Positions 6,971 through 16,044 are shown, counted from the stretch's first letter. The stretch: DNA of 17,526 nt from Bacteroidota bacterium (GCA_025361325.1 JANYAL010000207.1:1-17526), one strand, 5' to 3'. Notes: generated from the sequence alone by a model not told the origin. Program-made: numbers and translations.

Positions 6971-9604
6971 TTACTTATTATTAGTTTTTTTTAACGATGG
7001 CATGATCAGCCAAAAAACATAAATCAATAATAACAGTATCAGTATCCAGGATGTGATATTTGTAATGGTAATACCCAGGAAATATAGAGCTGGCTCAAAC
7101 CTGAATTCAATGGAATGCTGCCCGGCAGGTATCATCATTGCCCTTAATACATAATTTGCCTTGAAATAAGGTACTGATTTTCCGTCAACATAGGCTTTCC
7201 AGTCTTTATAATAGATCTCACTGAAAACTGCCAGCTGATTTGTTGCTGTATTGCTCTTGTATCTTATAGTATCGTTGTCAAATGTGATTTGTCGGATATA
7301 GGAATTGCTGTCAGCAGGTGCGAATGATGTGACAAGGTCATGATATTTCTCATCTACGATAGCGGTGTCTTTAGGATTGAAATTATTAAGTGCTTTCATC
7401 TCAGCAACAGATCCTTTTACAAAATCAACTCCTTTTACAAACCAACAATTCCCCAAGGCATTCGGGTTATCCATTTTTACTGGTGCCCCACCCTGCGAAC
7501 CCCGCTGAATGATATATTTTGCATTCAGCATGTTAAGTACTTGTAGGTTAGGTGAACCGGATAACTGGTATGCAGCAAGGTCATCATATATACCCAGTTT
7601 AGCTGGATGGTATCCTCCGATTGACTTGTGATAATAGGAGGTTTTTGATTCCTGGAAAGGGTCTCCTCCGCTTACATTGAATACCCTAAAGTTAGGATCT
7701 GTATCCCTCAATATTATTTTGTCGGTCTCAGATAAAGGAAATTCAACAGATTCATATTTATCCTTACTATCGAAACTTTTTTCATTTAAATATTTCATGT
7801 CAATAGTGAGCAGGTCAATAATTGCTGCCAGGCTTACTCCTGCAATAAGTATAGCTGTCTTGATCTTGTGCTTGATAAACAGTCCGATAAAGAGTACAGC
7901 AAATAGAACGAACAGGAAAGAACGAAGTAAACTACCACTTAAAAGTGATGCCCTGTCTTTCCGAAGGGCATTTAGCACACCTCTTGACATTTGTTTGTCA
8001 CCTTTTGTATTGAACATCAGGTTTTCATATAACCGGTTATCGGATAAAGGTGTGTATTTTTCATTGATTGAATCTAGCTTCGATTGTACAGCAGGGTCAG
8101 CCGGATTAAATACCTCATTGAATACCTTACTCCTTTCTTTATTCTCTTTACTGAAATCGCTGGTAAAATAGAATAAAGATACCAGGGTGAAAACAACTAC
8201 AGTTGTAATGACACTCCATCTGAATTTTCTCCATTTTTCATCATCCTGATTATCCATCAGTTTATTTAAAACCAGTGCTCCAATAACAGGAAAAAGTAAT
8301 TGAGGTATTACCAGCGTCATGGTAGGTACCCTGAATTTATTGTAAAAAGGCAGGTGGTCGAACATGAAATAATTAAAACCGGGCAGATTGTTGCCCCAGG
8401 CTAATAAAATACCGAAAATGGAAACGCCAAGTATCCACCATTTATGTTTACTGTCAAGGTAGAACATGCCAAATATAAACAGGAAGCAAATAACGGCGCC
8501 CAGGTAAACCGGGCCACTGGTTACAGGTTGTTCCCCCCAATACAGATCACTGCTGCTTTGTAGAGCAAAATTGGTAGCCTGATCTTCCGGAACATTCATC
8601 TTTTCAGTCAAATAAGTGGCCAAATTGGATTTTTCATCAAGGGTGGGAAAAAGATATTGTTCCCCGTCTCTCTGTGACCCGTATAAACCAAACCCTTTTA
8701 TACCTGGGAACATCAGGCTGAAAGTTTCCATTTTCCCATAGCTCCATTGAAAGGCATAATCCTTGGAAAGACCAGTCGTTTTTCCTTCTTTCACATCATC
8801 TTTCTTATTAGTGTTCTCCATTACAAGTTGCCCGGCCCTTTTGGATTCTTTTCCATAATCATAGACAGGTAGCAAATTATTCGCATTCAGCATAAATCCA
8901 ATAGCCCCGGCACTGACAGCAAGAGAAATGGTTTTTAACATGTGACCGAATTCCTGTGCTTTAATCCATTTAATTATATAGGCAATTGACATTGCAGCAA
9001 TAACAATAAATAAATAATAACTGATCTGTTGGTGGTTCTGCAAAAATTCCAACCCTGTAAATAATACGGTTAATACAAAACCAGAGAAATAATTTTTCTC
9101 ATTTAGAAGAATGATGGCACCTAAAAGTGCCGGTGTATATGCAAGTGCAAACATCTGGGTATTATGTCCGGCGGTAATAATAATAGGGTCGAAAGTACTG
9201 TATGCAAATGCCAGGGCACCTAGAATAGAAGCCCATGGTTTAATTCGCAGGCATTGACACAAAAAATAAAAAGCAATACAGGCTAAGAAGAAAAAACTAA
9301 AAGGGATCGGTAAACCAAGTGTAAATATGATATGTAAAATTCCTAAAGGTGTCCAGGGTCCGTCCATCGCAACCTGAAAACCAGGCATGCCACTGAACAT
9401 ATTACTTGCCCATAGTGGGAAATGACCATGCGATTCCTTATATTGGAATGACTGGTGGCTCATACCTTGCCAGCCAGATATATCACCTTGTTGCAATACA
9501 ACATCTGTTTCCAATGCAGGCCTGCAAAAAATAACAGTAACCAGTAAAAAAATTGCAATTGCCAGAAGATGCGGAATAAGTTTTTTATTATTGAACTTCT
9601 TCAT
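6971..9604 (-). CDS. YfhO family polytopic membrane protein
   Basis: An 877-residue inner-membrane protein of the YfhO family. In Firmicutes, YfhO is a GT-C-like enzyme linked to glycosylation of lipoteichoic acid; in Bacteroidota the role is unknown. Recognition rests on the N-terminal helix (about 12-28) followed by QQGDISGW, FPLWASNMFSGMPGF and AGHNTQMFALAY, which are hallmark YfhO/GT-C segments, and on many hydrophobic helices through residue 600. A non-membrane region follows, with SIGGYHPAKLGIYDDL and LQVLNMLNAKYII, and a last helix at about 840-870 ends in a basic tail (SLKKTNNK). The acidic GD pair in QQGDISGW sits where GT-C enzymes have their first catalytic Asp. The length suits the family. 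Its neighbours are glycosyltransferases on the 3' side, which supports a role in transferring a sugar from a lipid carrier outside the membrane, but this is inference. Confidence 0.85.
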   Translation of the reverse strand: MKKFNNKKLIPHLLAIAIFLLVTVIFCRPALETDVVLQQGDISGWQGMSHQSFQYKESHGHFPLWASNMFSGMPGFQVAMDGPWTPLGILHIIFTLGLPIPFSFFFLACIAFYFLCQCLRIKPWASILGALAFAYSTFDPIIITAGHNTQMFALAYTPALLGAIILLNEKNYFSGFVLTVLFTGLEFLQNHQQISYYLFIVIAAMSIAYIIKWIKAQEFGHMLKTISLAVSAGAIGFMLNANNLLPVYDYGKESKRAGQLVMENTNKKDDVKEGKTTGLSKDYAFQWSYGKMETFSLMFPGIKGFGLYGSQRDGEQYLFPTLDEKSNLATYLTEKMNVPEDQATNFALQSSSDLYWGEQPVTSGPVYLGAVICFLFIFGMFYLDSKHKWWILGVSIFGILLAWGNNLPGFNYFMFDHLPFYNKFRVPTMTLVIPQLLFPVIGALVLNKLMDNQDDEKWRKFRWSVITTVVVFTLVSLFYFTSDFSKENKERSKVFNEVFNPADPAVQSKLDSINEKYTPLSDNRLYENLMFNTKGDKQMSRGVLNALRKDRASLLSGSLLRSFLFVLFAVLFIGLFIKHKIKTAILIAGVSLAAIIDLLTIDMKYLNEKSFDSKDKYESVEFPLSETDKIILRDTDPNFRVFNVSGGDPFQESKTSYYHKSIGGYHPAKLGIYDDLAAYQLSGSPNLQVLNMLNAKYIIQRGSQGGAPVKMDNPNALGNCWFVKGVDFVKGSVAEMKALNNFNPKDTAIVDEKYHDLVTSFAPADSNSYIRQITFDNDTIRYKSNTATNQLAVFSEIYYKDWKAYVDGKSVPYFKANYVLRAMMIPAGQHSIEFRFEPALYFLGITITNITSWILILLLLIYVFWLIMPSLKKTNNK

Positions 9605-9649
9605 TTGTAGGTATTTACCGGCAAATTAAAGCTAATTATCAAACCAATT

Positions 9650-9683
9650 AAAAAAGCAGTCCGTTTTTTTGGACTGCTTTAAA
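9650..9683 (-). terminator. Hairpin terminator after the barrel protein gene
   Basis: There is a perfect 10-bp inverted repeat, AAAGCAGTCC (9653-9662) and GGACTGCTTT (9671-9680), with an 8-base loop. Read on the - strand the hairpin ends in six T residues (9655-9650). It lies 22 bases past the stop of the 9705-12362 gene and 46 bases before the YfhO start, so it should separate these two transcripts. The run of A on the other side (9681-9683) means that on the + strand it would not have a T tract. Confidence 0.85.
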
Positions 9684-9704
9684 GAAGTTGAAACTACATA
9701 ATTA

Positions 9705-12362
9705 TTAATTACCCATGCCTTGTTGGGCATTCTGCATATTTTCCATTTCGTTTTTCATGTTTTTACGCTTGAATAGTGCCACATCCAATTTTCCAAAACG
9801 CCAGTTGAAATTCAACCTGACCATTTGGGGGTCCCTACGGCGCTCATTATCCTGCAAGAAATACTGTGAATCGGCATGTGTGGCATAAACCCTTGTACGG
9901 AAAATATCGCTAAACTGCAGGGTAAGAGATGCAGCATTGTTCTTCAGGAAATCCTTTTTTATTGCAATGTCTGCACCATATATCGGTTTGATGTATCCCT
10001 GTGCACTGGGTTGAGATCCGCCGCCAAACATCATACCGCCCCCACGACCACCACCCCCACCACTATTGCCACTTCCACTGGGTGCTACCAGCGTTTTGGC
10101 CGTATAATCCCCAGAGAACTGTATGGAGTAATTCTTCGGGAGTTTAAAATTGTTATTGATCTTAGCGAACCAGCTGAATTGTGAATTTGTCGTGCCACCA
10201 GACAAGTTGCCTGCATCTATCGTTGAGTTGAAGATATTTAGGTTTGTAGTTAGGTCCCACCAGCTGCTCATCTTATTCTTGTCCGTTAACTCCAGTCCGT
10301 ATGTATAGCTTCTACTTGCATTGGCATAGGTACTGATGATAACACTATCATTCTTTGCCGGGTTAGGGTCAGCATCTTTGTATTGATACCGCGTGATCAG
10401 GTTGTTGGTATAACGTGTATAGGCTGTGGCCAGGAATGTATTGCCTGATGCGTATTGATTGGAATAGGAAAATTCAAGTAGATGCGTGAATTCAGGAACC
10501 AGTTTAGGGTTACCCACGGAAAGGTTGAGTGAGTCTGAATAATCGATGAAGGGAATAAGCTGGAAGAAATTAGGTCTGTTTACTTTCCGGGAATAATTCA
10601 GTTGAATGTCTTCCTTGTCATTTAACTTATAGGTTGCAAATGCACTTGGAAAAAGGCTTAAAGGATAGGAGGTTGTGAACACCTGGTTCTTACTTACCAG
10701 GTTTCCCTGGTAATCAGAACTTTCCACTCTTATTCCCAATTGATAGGTGAATTTCTTGAACTGCTGGGAAAATGTTGTGTACGCAGCATATAAGGCATCG
10801 TTGAATTTGTAATTATTGCTAAGGGATGGCAAAAGATAAAACACTCCTCCAAATTGCGAATAGTTGTCATTGAAACTGGTGAAATTTCTTAACGCCATCC
10901 TAGCCCCCATCTCTATCTTCATCTTAGTGGTTATTGGATTGCTGTAATCAGTTTGAACCGTAAAGAACTGCGAAGTGCCTTCTCCAGTTGAACGGTCTGT
11001 GAACAATGGAGTTTTAGGGTTATTGGATGTGTAGAAATATTGTGTGTTGTAATCACCTGTATTATTATTTTTACTGTAATTGTAATTGGCATCGGCAGTC
11101 CATTCCTTACCGGCTTTGGCAAAATTGTGTTTGAAACTTAGAGTAGAACCATAATTATGAAAGTCGCCGGTGTTCTTACTGGAACGAGTTCCCTTGTCGC
11201 TGATAATATTGACAGTACTAACAGTATCCCGGAAGATATTGATTACATCATTCGTATTAAAGTGCCCCCTTACAATATTACCGCCAACTGTAAGTGTATT
11301 CCTGTTATCAATAAAATAATCCATACCCAACCTGCCAAATGCAAATATTCCTTCATTTACCGGACCATTTGTCTGAGTTAAATAGGCATTGGCTCCTGTG
11401 AGGTAGTCCACCCTGTTACTAGTCACTGTACTTACAGATTTTCTCACCCCGAGCATTCCCGATGCAAAGAAATTCACTTTATCCTGTTTCAAGTTGAAAT
11501 CACCACCAAAACCTGGGCGAGCCCTGTAATCAATACTCGCCCGCAAATTACCGTTATACCCTGCTTTACGGTTCTTCTTTAATACAATGTTTAAAATGCC
11601 AGCTCCGCCGCCACTGGCGTCATATTTGGCTGATGGGTTTGTAATGATCTCAACACTGGCAATGGCATCTGCAGGGATCTGATCGAGGGTCATAGTGGTT
11701 GGACGGCCATCTACGAATATCTGGGGTGAAGCATTGCGTAAAGTGACGTTTCCGTCAATATCCACATTAACAGAAGGTACATTTTTCATTACATCCACTG
11801 CAGTACCCCCGGTACTGTTGATGTTCTTTTCCACATTGAATACTTTCCGATCAATGTTCATCGTCAATGCGGGAGCAGTTGAGACAACGGTTACATTCTG
11901 CAATTGCTGGGCATCGGTTTCCAGTTTTATGTTACCCAAATCCTTATCAACACCATTCAGCATGCTGCTGTAATCACCGTTCTTTGCTGCGGAAATATTG
12001 AGGTCAAAATTGACCTTCTGTTCTATGGTCTTGAAACCTATTGCAGTTATTCTAAGTTTGTAGGTCGCCATCACAGAAAGGTTCTCAATACTGAATTCTC
12101 CCTTTTTAGTTGTAAGCATACCTCCAACCACCACATCTTTTCTTTTTTTGGTCACAGTATCAAGTTTGCTCTGTAAAAGCTGCACTGAGACAGCTTCTAA
12201 TGGCTTACTGTTACCAGCTTCGATGATCTTGCCGTAAAAATGCCCCATATTCATGTTCTGGCCACCCATTTGGCCACGATTCCCCGGCATTTGTGCCTTT
12301 GTAAAAAGCACGGAAAATAAGAATATAGTTATTATAAGGGGATTTAATATACTTCTCATCAT
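9705..12362 (-). CDS. Outer-membrane beta-barrel receptor-like protein (TonB-dependent receptor family)
   Basis: An 885-residue outer-membrane protein. It has a signal peptide (about 1-23, ending FLFSVLFTKA before Gln), then a carboxypeptidase D regulatory-like domain (about 40-130: GKIIEAGNSKPLEAVSVQLL). A plug-like domain covers about 155-262, with VFNVEKNINSTGGTAVDVMK, PQIFVDGRPT and ITNPSAKYDASGGGAGILNI, and a long barrel rich in aromatic-ended strands runs to the C-terminus. This architecture fits the OMP_b-brl_3 branch of TonB-dependent receptors in Bacteroidota; I see no clear TonB box and no SusD partner, so the ligand is unknown. A Gly-rich stretch (about 760-785) sits in a barrel loop, and both ends of the mature protein are rich in Met, Asn, Gln and Gly. 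A strong terminator follows. No clean promoter box was found upstream. The start could be either of the two adjacent Met codons. Confidence 0.85.
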   Translation of the reverse strand: MMRSILNPLIITIFLFSVLFTKAQMPGNRGQMGGQNMNMGHFYGKIIEAGNSKPLEAVSVQLLQSKLDTVTKKRKDVVVGGMLTTKKGEFSIENLSVMATYKLRITAIGFKTIEQKVNFDLNISAAKNGDYSSMLNGVDKDLGNIKLETDAQQLQNVTVVSTAPALTMNIDRKVFNVEKNINSTGGTAVDVMKNVPSVNVDIDGNVTLRNASPQIFVDGRPTTMTLDQIPADAIASVEIITNPSAKYDASGGGAGILNIVLKKNRKAGYNGNLRASIDYRARPGFGGDFNLKQDKVNFFASGMLGVRKSVSTVTSNRVDYLTGANAYLTQTNGPVNEGIFAFGRLGMDYFIDNRNTLTVGGNIVRGHFNTNDVINIFRDTVSTVNIISDKGTRSSKNTGDFHNYGSTLSFKHNFAKAGKEWTADANYNYSKNNNTGDYNTQYFYTSNNPKTPLFTDRSTGEGTSQFFTVQTDYSNPITTKMKIEMGARMALRNFTSFNDNYSQFGGVFYLLPSLSNNYKFNDALYAAYTTFSQQFKKFTYQLGIRVESSDYQGNLVSKNQVFTTSYPLSLFPSAFATYKLNDKEDIQLNYSRKVNRPNFFQLIPFIDYSDSLNLSVGNPKLVPEFTHLLEFSYSNQYASGNTFLATAYTRYTNNLITRYQYKDADPNPAKNDSVIISTYANASRSYTYGLELTDKNKMSSWWDLTTNLNIFNSTIDAGNLSGGTTNSQFSWFAKINNNFKLPKNYSIQFSGDYTAKTLVAPSGSGNSGGGGGRGGGMMFGGGSQPSAQGYIKPIYGADIAIKKDFLKNNAASLTLQFSDIFRTRVYATHADSQYFLQDNERRRDPQMVRLNFNWRFGKLDVALFKRKNMKNEMENMQNAQQGMGN

Positions 12363-12493
12363 ATAGTAATTTCGTTATAAAACAGTAATTATGGAATTAA
12401 GTTGCAAATTTCAGCTAGAAATAACATATTTAGTATCCTTACTTGATGAGTGGTGAAATAGCATGGAGAACAGTATGAATTTGTAAAAATTTG

Positions 12494-13105
12494 TTAAGTA
12501 TTGAGTTGCAGACTGATAAAAACCTGGACAAGGCCAATCAAAAGTCCAAATATGCCTCCTATCAGTTCCAGAAATTTAAATTCTTTTTTTGTGATCTGGT
12601 TTAATATATCTTCCAGTTTTTTGGTCGAAAAGCCGGATACTTTTTCTGTAACAATTTTTTCAAGGTCCAGGTCCTTTTCAAGCTTGGTCATATAGCTTTT
12701 CATCAGTACCGGGAACAAACTTTCAAGTTCCATGAGAAAGGCCGCTTTTAGCTGTGTTATGGTCTTTTCCCCAACGAACATGGATAGCATGGGAAAAAGG
12801 TGTTTAATCTTTTCGCGCAGAAAAATATCTATATGTTTTTCAATTTCGGGTTTAAGTTGTTTAAGGTTTTCTGGGTCAATAACCTTCATTTCAATCTCAG
12901 CAAAGGACAGGAATTCCCTACTAACCACCTGTCCGAGTTTTTGCGCGATCAATTGCTGATTCTTTGGGAATACACCCTGTATTTTTAACCCTAAGAACCA
13001 CACTGGTTTTCTGGGATGGAATAACATTTTGATGGCTATCCAAGTGGTCACCCAGCCAGTAAAGGCAGATAAGAAAACAGGCATTATAAAGTGGGTCCAG
13101 TTCAT
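12494..13105 (-). CDS. DUF445 family membrane protein
   Basis: A 203-residue protein matching the DUF445 (YheB-like) family of unknown function. The N-terminus holds a membrane segment followed by GWVTTWIAIKMLFHPRKP (about 17-34), the family signature (family form GWLTNWLAIKMLFRP). Next is IQGVFPKNQQLIAQKLGQVV, also conserved, then a helical, charged middle region, and a final hydrophobic helix (about 183-200: GIFGLLIGLVQVFISL). It is short for the family, as the small Bacteroidota and Bacillus forms are, and appears complete. It stands alone: 131 bases separate it from the barrel gene, and a tRNA gene lies divergently upstream. A promoter-like sequence is present 19-49 bases upstream of the ATG. 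Nothing in the window suggests its role. Confidence 0.85.
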   Translation of the reverse strand: MNWTHFIMPVFLSAFTGWVTTWIAIKMLFHPRKPVWFLGLKIQGVFPKNQQLIAQKLGQVVSREFLSFAEIEMKVIDPENLKQLKPEIEKHIDIFLREKIKHLFPMLSMFVGEKTITQLKAAFLMELESLFPVLMKSYMTKLEKDLDLEKIVTEKVSGFSTKKLEDILNQITKKEFKFLELIGGIFGLLIGLVQVFISLQLNT

Positions 13106-13123
13106 CTGTATTAATTGTCATTG

Positions 13124-13154
13124 CAAAGAAACTGATTTGCCATGCCTGCTCAAA
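13124..13154 (-). promoter_or_regulatory. Putative Bacteroidota-type promoter for the DUF445 gene
   Basis: On the - strand a TTTG box (13154-13151) is followed after exactly 19 bases by TTTCTTTG (13131-13124). This differs from the Bacteroidota -7 consensus TAnnTTTG at one position. The -7 box ends 18 bases before the ATG at 13105, a sensible distance for a short leader. The match is by eye only. Confidence 0.4.
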
Positions 13155-13161
13155 ATGTAAT

Positions 13162-13192
13162 TTTGATAAAGCCTGGTTTTTCTATATTTTTG
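13162..13192 (+). promoter_or_regulatory. Putative Bacteroidota-type promoter for tRNA-His
   Basis: TTTG (13162-13165) is followed after 19 bases by TATTTTTG (13185-13192), a full match to the TTTG-N19-TAnnTTTG promoter of the phylum's primary sigma factor. Transcription would begin about 7 bases downstream, just before the tRNA at 13208. It lies back to back with the putative promoter of the DUF445 gene, their -33 boxes only 7 bases apart. Confidence 0.55.
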
Positions 13193-13207
13193 CTGTCTAA
13201 ACATATG

Positions 13208-13281
13208 GTAGCCATAGCTCAGTTGGTTAGAGCATCAGATTGTGATTCTGAGGGTCGTGGGTTCGAGCCCCATTGGTTACC
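13208..13281 (+). tRNA. tRNA-His (anticodon GTG)
   Basis: The sequence folds into a complete cloverleaf. The acceptor stem is GTAGCCA (13208-13214) with TGGTTAC (13274-13280), including one G-U pair. The D arm contains AGCTCAGTTGGTTAGAGC. The anticodon stem TCAGA/TCTGA encloses the loop TTGTGAT with anticodon GTG, and the T arm is GTGGG-TTCGAGC-CCCAT. The base before the acceptor stem is G (13207), able to act as the G-1 specific to tRNA-His opposite C73 (13281). The CCA end is not encoded. A promoter and a terminator flank it closely, so it is a single-gene unit. Confidence 0.96.
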
Positions 13282-13289
13282 CTGATAGT

Positions 13290-13313
13290 GCCCGGAGTAA
13301 GGCCGGGTTTTTT
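13290..13313 (+). terminator. Intrinsic terminator after tRNA-His
   Basis: CCCGG (13291-13295) pairs with CCGGG (13303-13307), with a 7-base loop, followed by six T residues (13308-13313). It starts nine bases after the tRNA. The stem is short but fully G-C, so it should end the tRNA transcript and isolate it from the protease gene downstream. Confidence 0.65.
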
Positions 13314-13470
13314 CATGCCGAAAAAACATATCGTTCTGCCTGGTAGATCAAACAGCCTGAATAAACCATTCATCCTGAATTTAATCCAAAAGTTGTCTTT
13401 AACAAAACATTATTCCCCTCTTGTCGTTTCTATTAAATAATTACCGTCTTTTTTACGTTATTTTTACACT

Positions 13471-15636
13471 ATGCATAAAATTGCAGGATATATGATGAGT
13501 AGAAAATTTTTACCTGTTTTACTGGTACTTACCGGGGCAGGATTGTTCCTGGCTTTCCAGACAAAAGGGAAATCAGATAATGACAATCCCAAATCGCGTT
13601 ATTCAAAAGTGCTTCGCAATGTAGGACTTATGCTTGAACAGGGGCATTATAGCCCAAAGAAAATCGATGATGGTTTTTCCAGACTTGTATTGAAAAAATT
13701 CACTGAGCTGCTTGATGATGATAAAAATATTTTCATTCAATCAGATATAGAGGGGTTCAGGAAATACGAAAATAAGATCGACGATGAGATACATGGGGCA
13801 GAACTGGAATCTTTCTTTTCCATCAATGATGTCTACCTGAAAAGGTTGCAGGAAACATCTGTTTTGTATACTGACATCTTATCAAAGCCCATGGAATTCA
13901 GCAAGGATGAGAATGTATTGCTGGATCCCGAAAAACTTAATTTTTCCCGGTCAGAAGCTGAAAGAAAGGACACTTGGAGGAAACGTTTGAAATACCTGGT
14001 CTTGTCAAAATATGTTGATTTGCAGGCGGAAAGAGAGAAAAATAAAGGCAAGAAAGATTATGTTACCAAAGCCGATTCCACACTAGAAAGAGAATCTAGG
14101 GATGCCATTAGAAAACAGATTGAAAGGTATTTCAAAACAAAGATTACGCACGACAATGCGGATGAAAATTTCACAATTTTTGTGAATACAATTACAGGTT
14201 GTATGGATCCGCACACCAATTACATGCCGCCGATTGAAAAACGATCTTTTGATGAGCAAATGAGCGGAACCTTTTTCGGCATTGGGGCCCAGCTAAAAGA
14301 GGATGATGGCAGGATCAAAATCGCAAACTTGATCTCCGGTGGTCCGGCATGGAAAAGTGGTGAACTTAAAGTGGAGGACGAGATCATCAAGATAGCACAG
14401 GGTAACGCAGAGCCTGTGGATGTTACGGGTTATGCGGTAACCGACGCGGTAAAACTCATCAGGGGCGCTGAAAAAGGTTCGGAAGTGAAATTAACTGTCA
14501 AGCGGATGGATGGAAGTATTAAAGTGATTACCCTGAAAAGGGATGAGATAAAACTGGATGACACTTTTGCCAAAAGTGCCATCATCAACGGGGATCATAA
14601 GATTGGCTATATTTATCTGCCAGAATTCTATGTCAATTTTGATAATCCCGAAGGTGCAAAATGTTCAGATGACGTTGCTAAAGAACTGCAGAAACTTAAG
14701 GCAGAGAACGTGGAAGGGGTAATCATCGATCTGCGCGGCAATGGCGGAGGGTCATTGCCGGAGGTCGTTAAAATGGCTGGTCTTTTCATTGAAGACGGAC
14801 CTATATGTATCGTCAAGGGAAGAGGAGAGGACAAACCCTTCCAGTGGAAGGACAAGGACAAAAGCATAGCTTACAGCGGACCGCTTACCGTGATGGTGGA
14901 TGAGTTTAGTGCAAGCGCTTCTGAGATATTTGCTGCAGCCATACAGGATTATAAACGTGGTATTATTGTTGGAAGCACCTCAACATACGGAAAAGGTACT
15001 GTGCAACGCAGTATTCCCCTCAACCCTGAAAGCGAGAACGCCTATTTTGCTGGTAAAAAGCCTGAAGATCTTGGCAGTATCAAACTTACCCTGCAGAAAT
15101 TCTACCGGATTAATGGGGGCGCCACGCAGTTGAAAGGGGTAACTCCCGATGTCATACTTCCCGATGGTTTCGAATACTTGAAATTCCGTGAAAAGGACAA
15201 TCCGTTCGCTTTGCCATGGGATGAAATCGGGAAAGTGGATTATAAACCTTGGACGAGCACCATCAGCAATGACCTTGTCATCAGGAACATCAATAACAAC
15301 CTTAAGATGAATGAGCGTTTCAATAAAATGCAGGCTGACCTTGCTTTATTGAATAAACTCAATGATAAGGAGTATTCCCTCAGTATACAAAAGTTCAAAG
15401 AGGAACGGAAACAATTGCAGGCTACCAACCGGGACCTGGATACACTAAGTAGATTAAGCAAGAACCTGGTCGTGAAGAACATTGCTGCAGATACCCTGTC
15501 CATCAATTCTGCAAAGGAGAAATTGGATAAGAACACGCAATGGATCAGGAGATTGAGTAATGATATCTACATAGATGAAACAGTAAAGGTGCTGGATAAT
15601 ATGATCAATCAGAGCACTACGGTGAAAAATAATTAA
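13471..15636 (+). CDS. prc: Carboxy-terminal (tail-specific) protease, S41 family
   Basis: A 721-residue periplasmic processing protease of the Prc/Tsp type (family S41A), which trims or degrades proteins from the C-terminus. The N-terminus has one hydrophobic segment (about 14-29), a signal peptide or anchor with no lipobox Cys. An N-terminal helical domain follows, then a PDZ domain (about 262-352: GTFFGIGAQL, LISGGPAWKSGELKVEDEI). The peptidase core has GVIIDLRGNGGGS (416-428), EFSASASEIFAAA with the catalytic Ser predicted at 482, and TYGKGTVQ with the catalytic Lys at 508; Asp493 corresponds to E. coli Prc Asp441. The spacing between Ser and Lys is one residue longer than in E. coli. A charged helical C-terminal domain (about 580-715) fits the family extension. 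It is complete, monocistronic and followed by a terminator; ATG 13471 was chosen, but the Met codons at 8-9 would also work. Confidence 0.93.
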   Translation: MHKIAGYMMSRKFLPVLLVLTGAGLFLAFQTKGKSDNDNPKSRYSKVLRNVGLMLEQGHYSPKKIDDGFSRLVLKKFTELLDDDKNIFIQSDIEGFRKYENKIDDEIHGAELESFFSINDVYLKRLQETSVLYTDILSKPMEFSKDENVLLDPEKLNFSRSEAERKDTWRKRLKYLVLSKYVDLQAEREKNKGKKDYVTKADSTLERESRDAIRKQIERYFKTKITHDNADENFTIFVNTITGCMDPHTNYMPPIEKRSFDEQMSGTFFGIGAQLKEDDGRIKIANLISGGPAWKSGELKVEDEIIKIAQGNAEPVDVTGYAVTDAVKLIRGAEKGSEVKLTVKRMDGSIKVITLKRDEIKLDDTFAKSAIINGDHKIGYIYLPEFYVNFDNPEGAKCSDDVAKELQKLKAENVEGVIIDLRGNGGGSLPEVVKMAGLFIEDGPICIVKGRGEDKPFQWKDKDKSIAYSGPLTVMVDEFSASASEIFAAAIQDYKRGIIVGSTSTYGKGTVQRSIPLNPESENAYFAGKKPEDLGSIKLTLQKFYRINGGATQLKGVTPDVILPDGFEYLKFREKDNPFALPWDEIGKVDYKPWTSTISNDLVIRNINNNLKMNERFNKMQADLALLNKLNDKEYSLSIQKFKEERKQLQATNRDLDTLSRLSKNLVVKNIAADTLSINSAKEKLDKNTQWIRRLSNDIYIDETVKVLDNMINQSTTVKNN

Positions 15637-15666
15637 TTTTTTCTTTTATAAGTTTTATGTCTTTTT

Positions 15667-15700
15667 AAGTACCGCAGTCCCCATGACTACGGTACTTTTT
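15667..15700 (+). terminator. Intrinsic terminator after prc
   Basis: AAGTACCG (15667-15674) pairs perfectly with CGGTACTT (15690-15697). After one mismatch the stem continues with AGTC/GACT around a 5-base loop, and T residues follow to 15700. It lies 30 bases past the prc stop. The preceding T run and following AT-rich bases make it partly bidirectional. Confidence 0.85.
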
Positions 15701-16044
15701 ATATATCAGCCAGAATCTGCGGCAATAATTAATCTGAATGAATCCTATTCAATACCATATTGGTTAGGTCATCCCCTGACCAAATTCATCATTTTCTTTG
15801 ACTATGGTCTTTTTTTCAGCATGGCTGTATTTTATTTTTATTATATAAAATCCAAACGAGAAATGAATACAGGATAATTACTAAATGGTAAAAAGTACCC
15901 AGATCTTAGAAAGGTTCTTTTTTATGATTATGGCAAATATTTGTGTGATGGTATCGCCTCGAAAAATATCCTTAAAAGTCCTTGCTTATATGCATAGTTC
16001 TTTTAACCATTAAATCTGCAATCATTAAAAAGTTAAACCTAACC
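15701..16044 (+). other. Gene-free stretch between prc and the decayed gene
   Basis: I find no convincing gene, RNA or repeat in these 344 bases. A 64-codon open frame (15683-15877) with one hydrophobic stretch begins inside the prc terminator hairpin; it has no recognisable family and no promoter box and is more likely chance or debris. The sequence is AT-rich and may include eroded promoter or leader sequence of the pseudogene that follows. Confidence 0.5.

Noticed and set aside
7677..8171. 164-codon open frame antisense to the YfhO gene
   Set aside because: It lies entirely within a well supported gene on the other strand and its translation (Leu/Ser-rich) looks like a shadow.
11695..12176. 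Two overlapping open frames antisense to the barrel protein gene
   Set aside because: Both are contained in the coding region of the barrel protein and show no protein-like features.
15683..15877. 64-codon open frame with a hydrophobic stretch after prc
   Set aside because: It starts inside the prc terminator hairpin, has no recognisable family, no promoter box, and could arise by chance in AT-rich sequence.
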